Source: Anaerolineales bacterium UBA2232 (GTDB lineage Bacteria; Chloroflexota; Anaerolineae; UBA2200). Taken from it: a stretch of 7,002 nt of DNA. Where the stretch lies: NCBI GenBank assembly GCA_002348045.1, contig DDYO01000087.1:10477-17478 (forward strand), read 5' to 3'. Of this stretch, positions 6,125 to 7,002 are shown piece after piece. Under the pieces are notes generated by a model. The model saw only the letters and a list, made by a program, of their open reading frames with translations. It was not told the DNA's origin and did no database searches. The position numbers and the translations under genes are program-made. Each line of letters begins with the position of its first letter. Position 1 is the stretch's first letter.

Positions 6125-7002
6125 TTACCTACACTGGACCCAGAGGTCCCGCCACTCGTCGGGCGTCAGATCACGCAAGACCTTGTCTCTGGCCGTGCAA
6201 ACTCGCTCCATCTGGGTGAATCGAGCCTCGAACCGGACCATCGCCTCTCGCAGCGCGGACTCGGCGTCCACCTTGAACCAGCGCGCCAGGTTGACCAGAG
6301 CAAAGAGCAGATCACCGAGCTCGTGCGACCTCTCCTCCTCTGGTGCACGCATTAGCTGATCCCAGTGCTCCTCCACCATGCACACAACCTGGTCAATTCC
6401 CTGCCACTCAAAGCCCGCCCTCGCTGCTCGCTCCTGCAACGCCTGAGCGCGCAACAGGGCGGGCATCGCCAGCGAAATGCGGTCCAGCCCTGCACCTCTT
6501 GGCTGACTAGCTCTTTCGTCCCGTTTGATCTGCTCCCAGTTAACCAGCACATCTCCCGCGCTCGATACCTCCACATTGCCAAACACGTGGGGATGACGGT
6601 GCGTGAGCTTGTTTATGCTATGGGCCACCACGTCCCGCATACGAAACTCGCCGTCCTCAGTGGCTATCTGACTGTGAAGCAGGATTTGCAGCAACAGATC
6701 ACCCAGCTCATCGGCCAAGGCGTCCGCGTTTTCTCCATCCAACGCTTGGAGAACCTCGTATGTCTCCTCCAGCAAGTACGGACGCAGCGTGCTGTGGGTC
6801 TGCTCCCGATCCCAGGGGCAGCCATCTGGCGCCCTGAGGTGTGCCACTAACTCCTGAAACGAGGCAACGCTACCGGGCTCTGACAGGGGCGGAACGTAGA
6901 GGGAGGTCAGGTGATCAATCATCTCGTCACGGTCCAGCGCGTACAGCGGCACATGGGTGACCGTAGCCTCCACTGTACCGGCTGCGCGGACCACGCTGAC
7001 CA
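6125..7002 (-). CDS. mazG: MazG-type nucleoside triphosphate pyrophosphohydrolase, C-terminal part; probable fusion to an upstream tetrapyrrole-methylase-like domain (5' end outside window)
   Basis: MazG hydrolyses (d)NTPs to the monophosphates and PPi, cleaning nucleotide pools. Numbering from the GTG at 6994, FQELVAHLRAPDGCPWDREQ (46-65) opens the first MazG domain. Its metal-binding glutamates are Glu76, Glu77 and Glu80 (EETYE), followed by Glu96 and Asp99 (ELGD). KLTHRHPHVFG and NWEQIKRDER complete it. A second domain has Glu207, Glu208 and Asp211, then Glu224 and Asp227 (ELGDLLFALVNLARW), as in E. coli MazG. The frame stays open upstream of 6994 to the window edge (VSVVRAAGT and on). The first 35 or so residues (RAAGTVEATV, VPLYALDR, HLTSLYVPPL) look like the end of a YabN-type SAM-dependent tetrapyrrole methylase domain, not a MazG start. 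The GTG at 6994 is therefore probably internal. It is convergent to tRNA-Pro, with the stop TAA next to a 14-bp hairpin. Confidence 0.94.
   Translation of the reverse strand, partial: VSVVRAAGTVEATVTHVPLYALDRDEMIDHLTSLYVPPLSEPGSVASFQELVAHLRAPDGCPWDREQTHSTLRPYLLEETYEVLQALDGENADALADELGDLLLQILLHSQIATEDGEFRMRDVVAHSINKLTHRHPHVFGNVEVSSAGDVLVNWEQIKRDERASQPRGAGLDRISLAMPALLRAQALQERAARAGFEWQGIDQVVCMVEEHWDQLMRAPEEERSHELGDLLFALVNLARWFKVDAESALREAMVRFEARFTQMERVCTARDKVLRDLTPDEWRDLWVQCR

Noticed and set aside
6365..6850. 161-residue plus-strand open frame
   Set aside because: It is antisense to the two MazG domains, whose metal-binding motifs are intact on the minus strand.

Overview
The window is a bacterial chromosomal segment of roughly 60% G+C. 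It carries six protein genes, one tRNA gene and two short intergenic regions. Gene content and style suggest a selenocysteine-using bacterium, possibly of the Chloroflexota. The hints are a MazG whose upstream frame reads like the end of a tetrapyrrole-methylase domain, a signature-STAND-like ATPase starting with an FYFQGPLPPDS-type leader, and TTGCCA/TATAAT promoters. The phylum assignment is inference from remembered family patterns, not a database result.

Region 1 (1-3625, + strand) is a compact, probably co-transcribed cluster. It holds the 3' part of tsaD (t6A37 synthesis), an alkyltransferase-like protein (ATL) with Trp in place of the catalytic Cys, selA (selenocysteine synthase) and mtaB (t6A37 methylthiotransferase). 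ATL and selA overlap by 4 bases or fewer, and selA and mtaB are 10 bases apart. Three of the four genes act on tRNA. TsaD and MtaB catalyse consecutive steps on the same nucleotide: A37 to t6A37 to ms2t6A37. A weak hairpin with a short T-run follows mtaB.

Region 2 (about 3656-5822, + strand) is a single gene with its own promoter and ribosome binding site. It encodes a 692-residue multidomain protein: an N-terminal P-loop STAND/AAA-like ATPase, a winged-helix-like segment, a beta-rich middle domain, and a C-terminal transglutaminase-like cysteine-protease-type domain with Cys591, His617 and an acidic residue. This is the most unusual object in the window and a plausible signalling, regulatory or conflict protein in which an NTPase switch controls a protease-like effector. 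No function has been demonstrated from what is visible here.

Region 3 (5823-7002) starts with a 188-base intergenic stretch carrying a near-consensus promoter, followed by tRNA-Pro(CGG). Convergent to it is the 3' part of mazG on the minus strand. A perfect 14-bp inverted repeat lies between the convergent genes, right at the mazG stop codon. The mazG frame is open to the window edge, so the gene begins outside the window.
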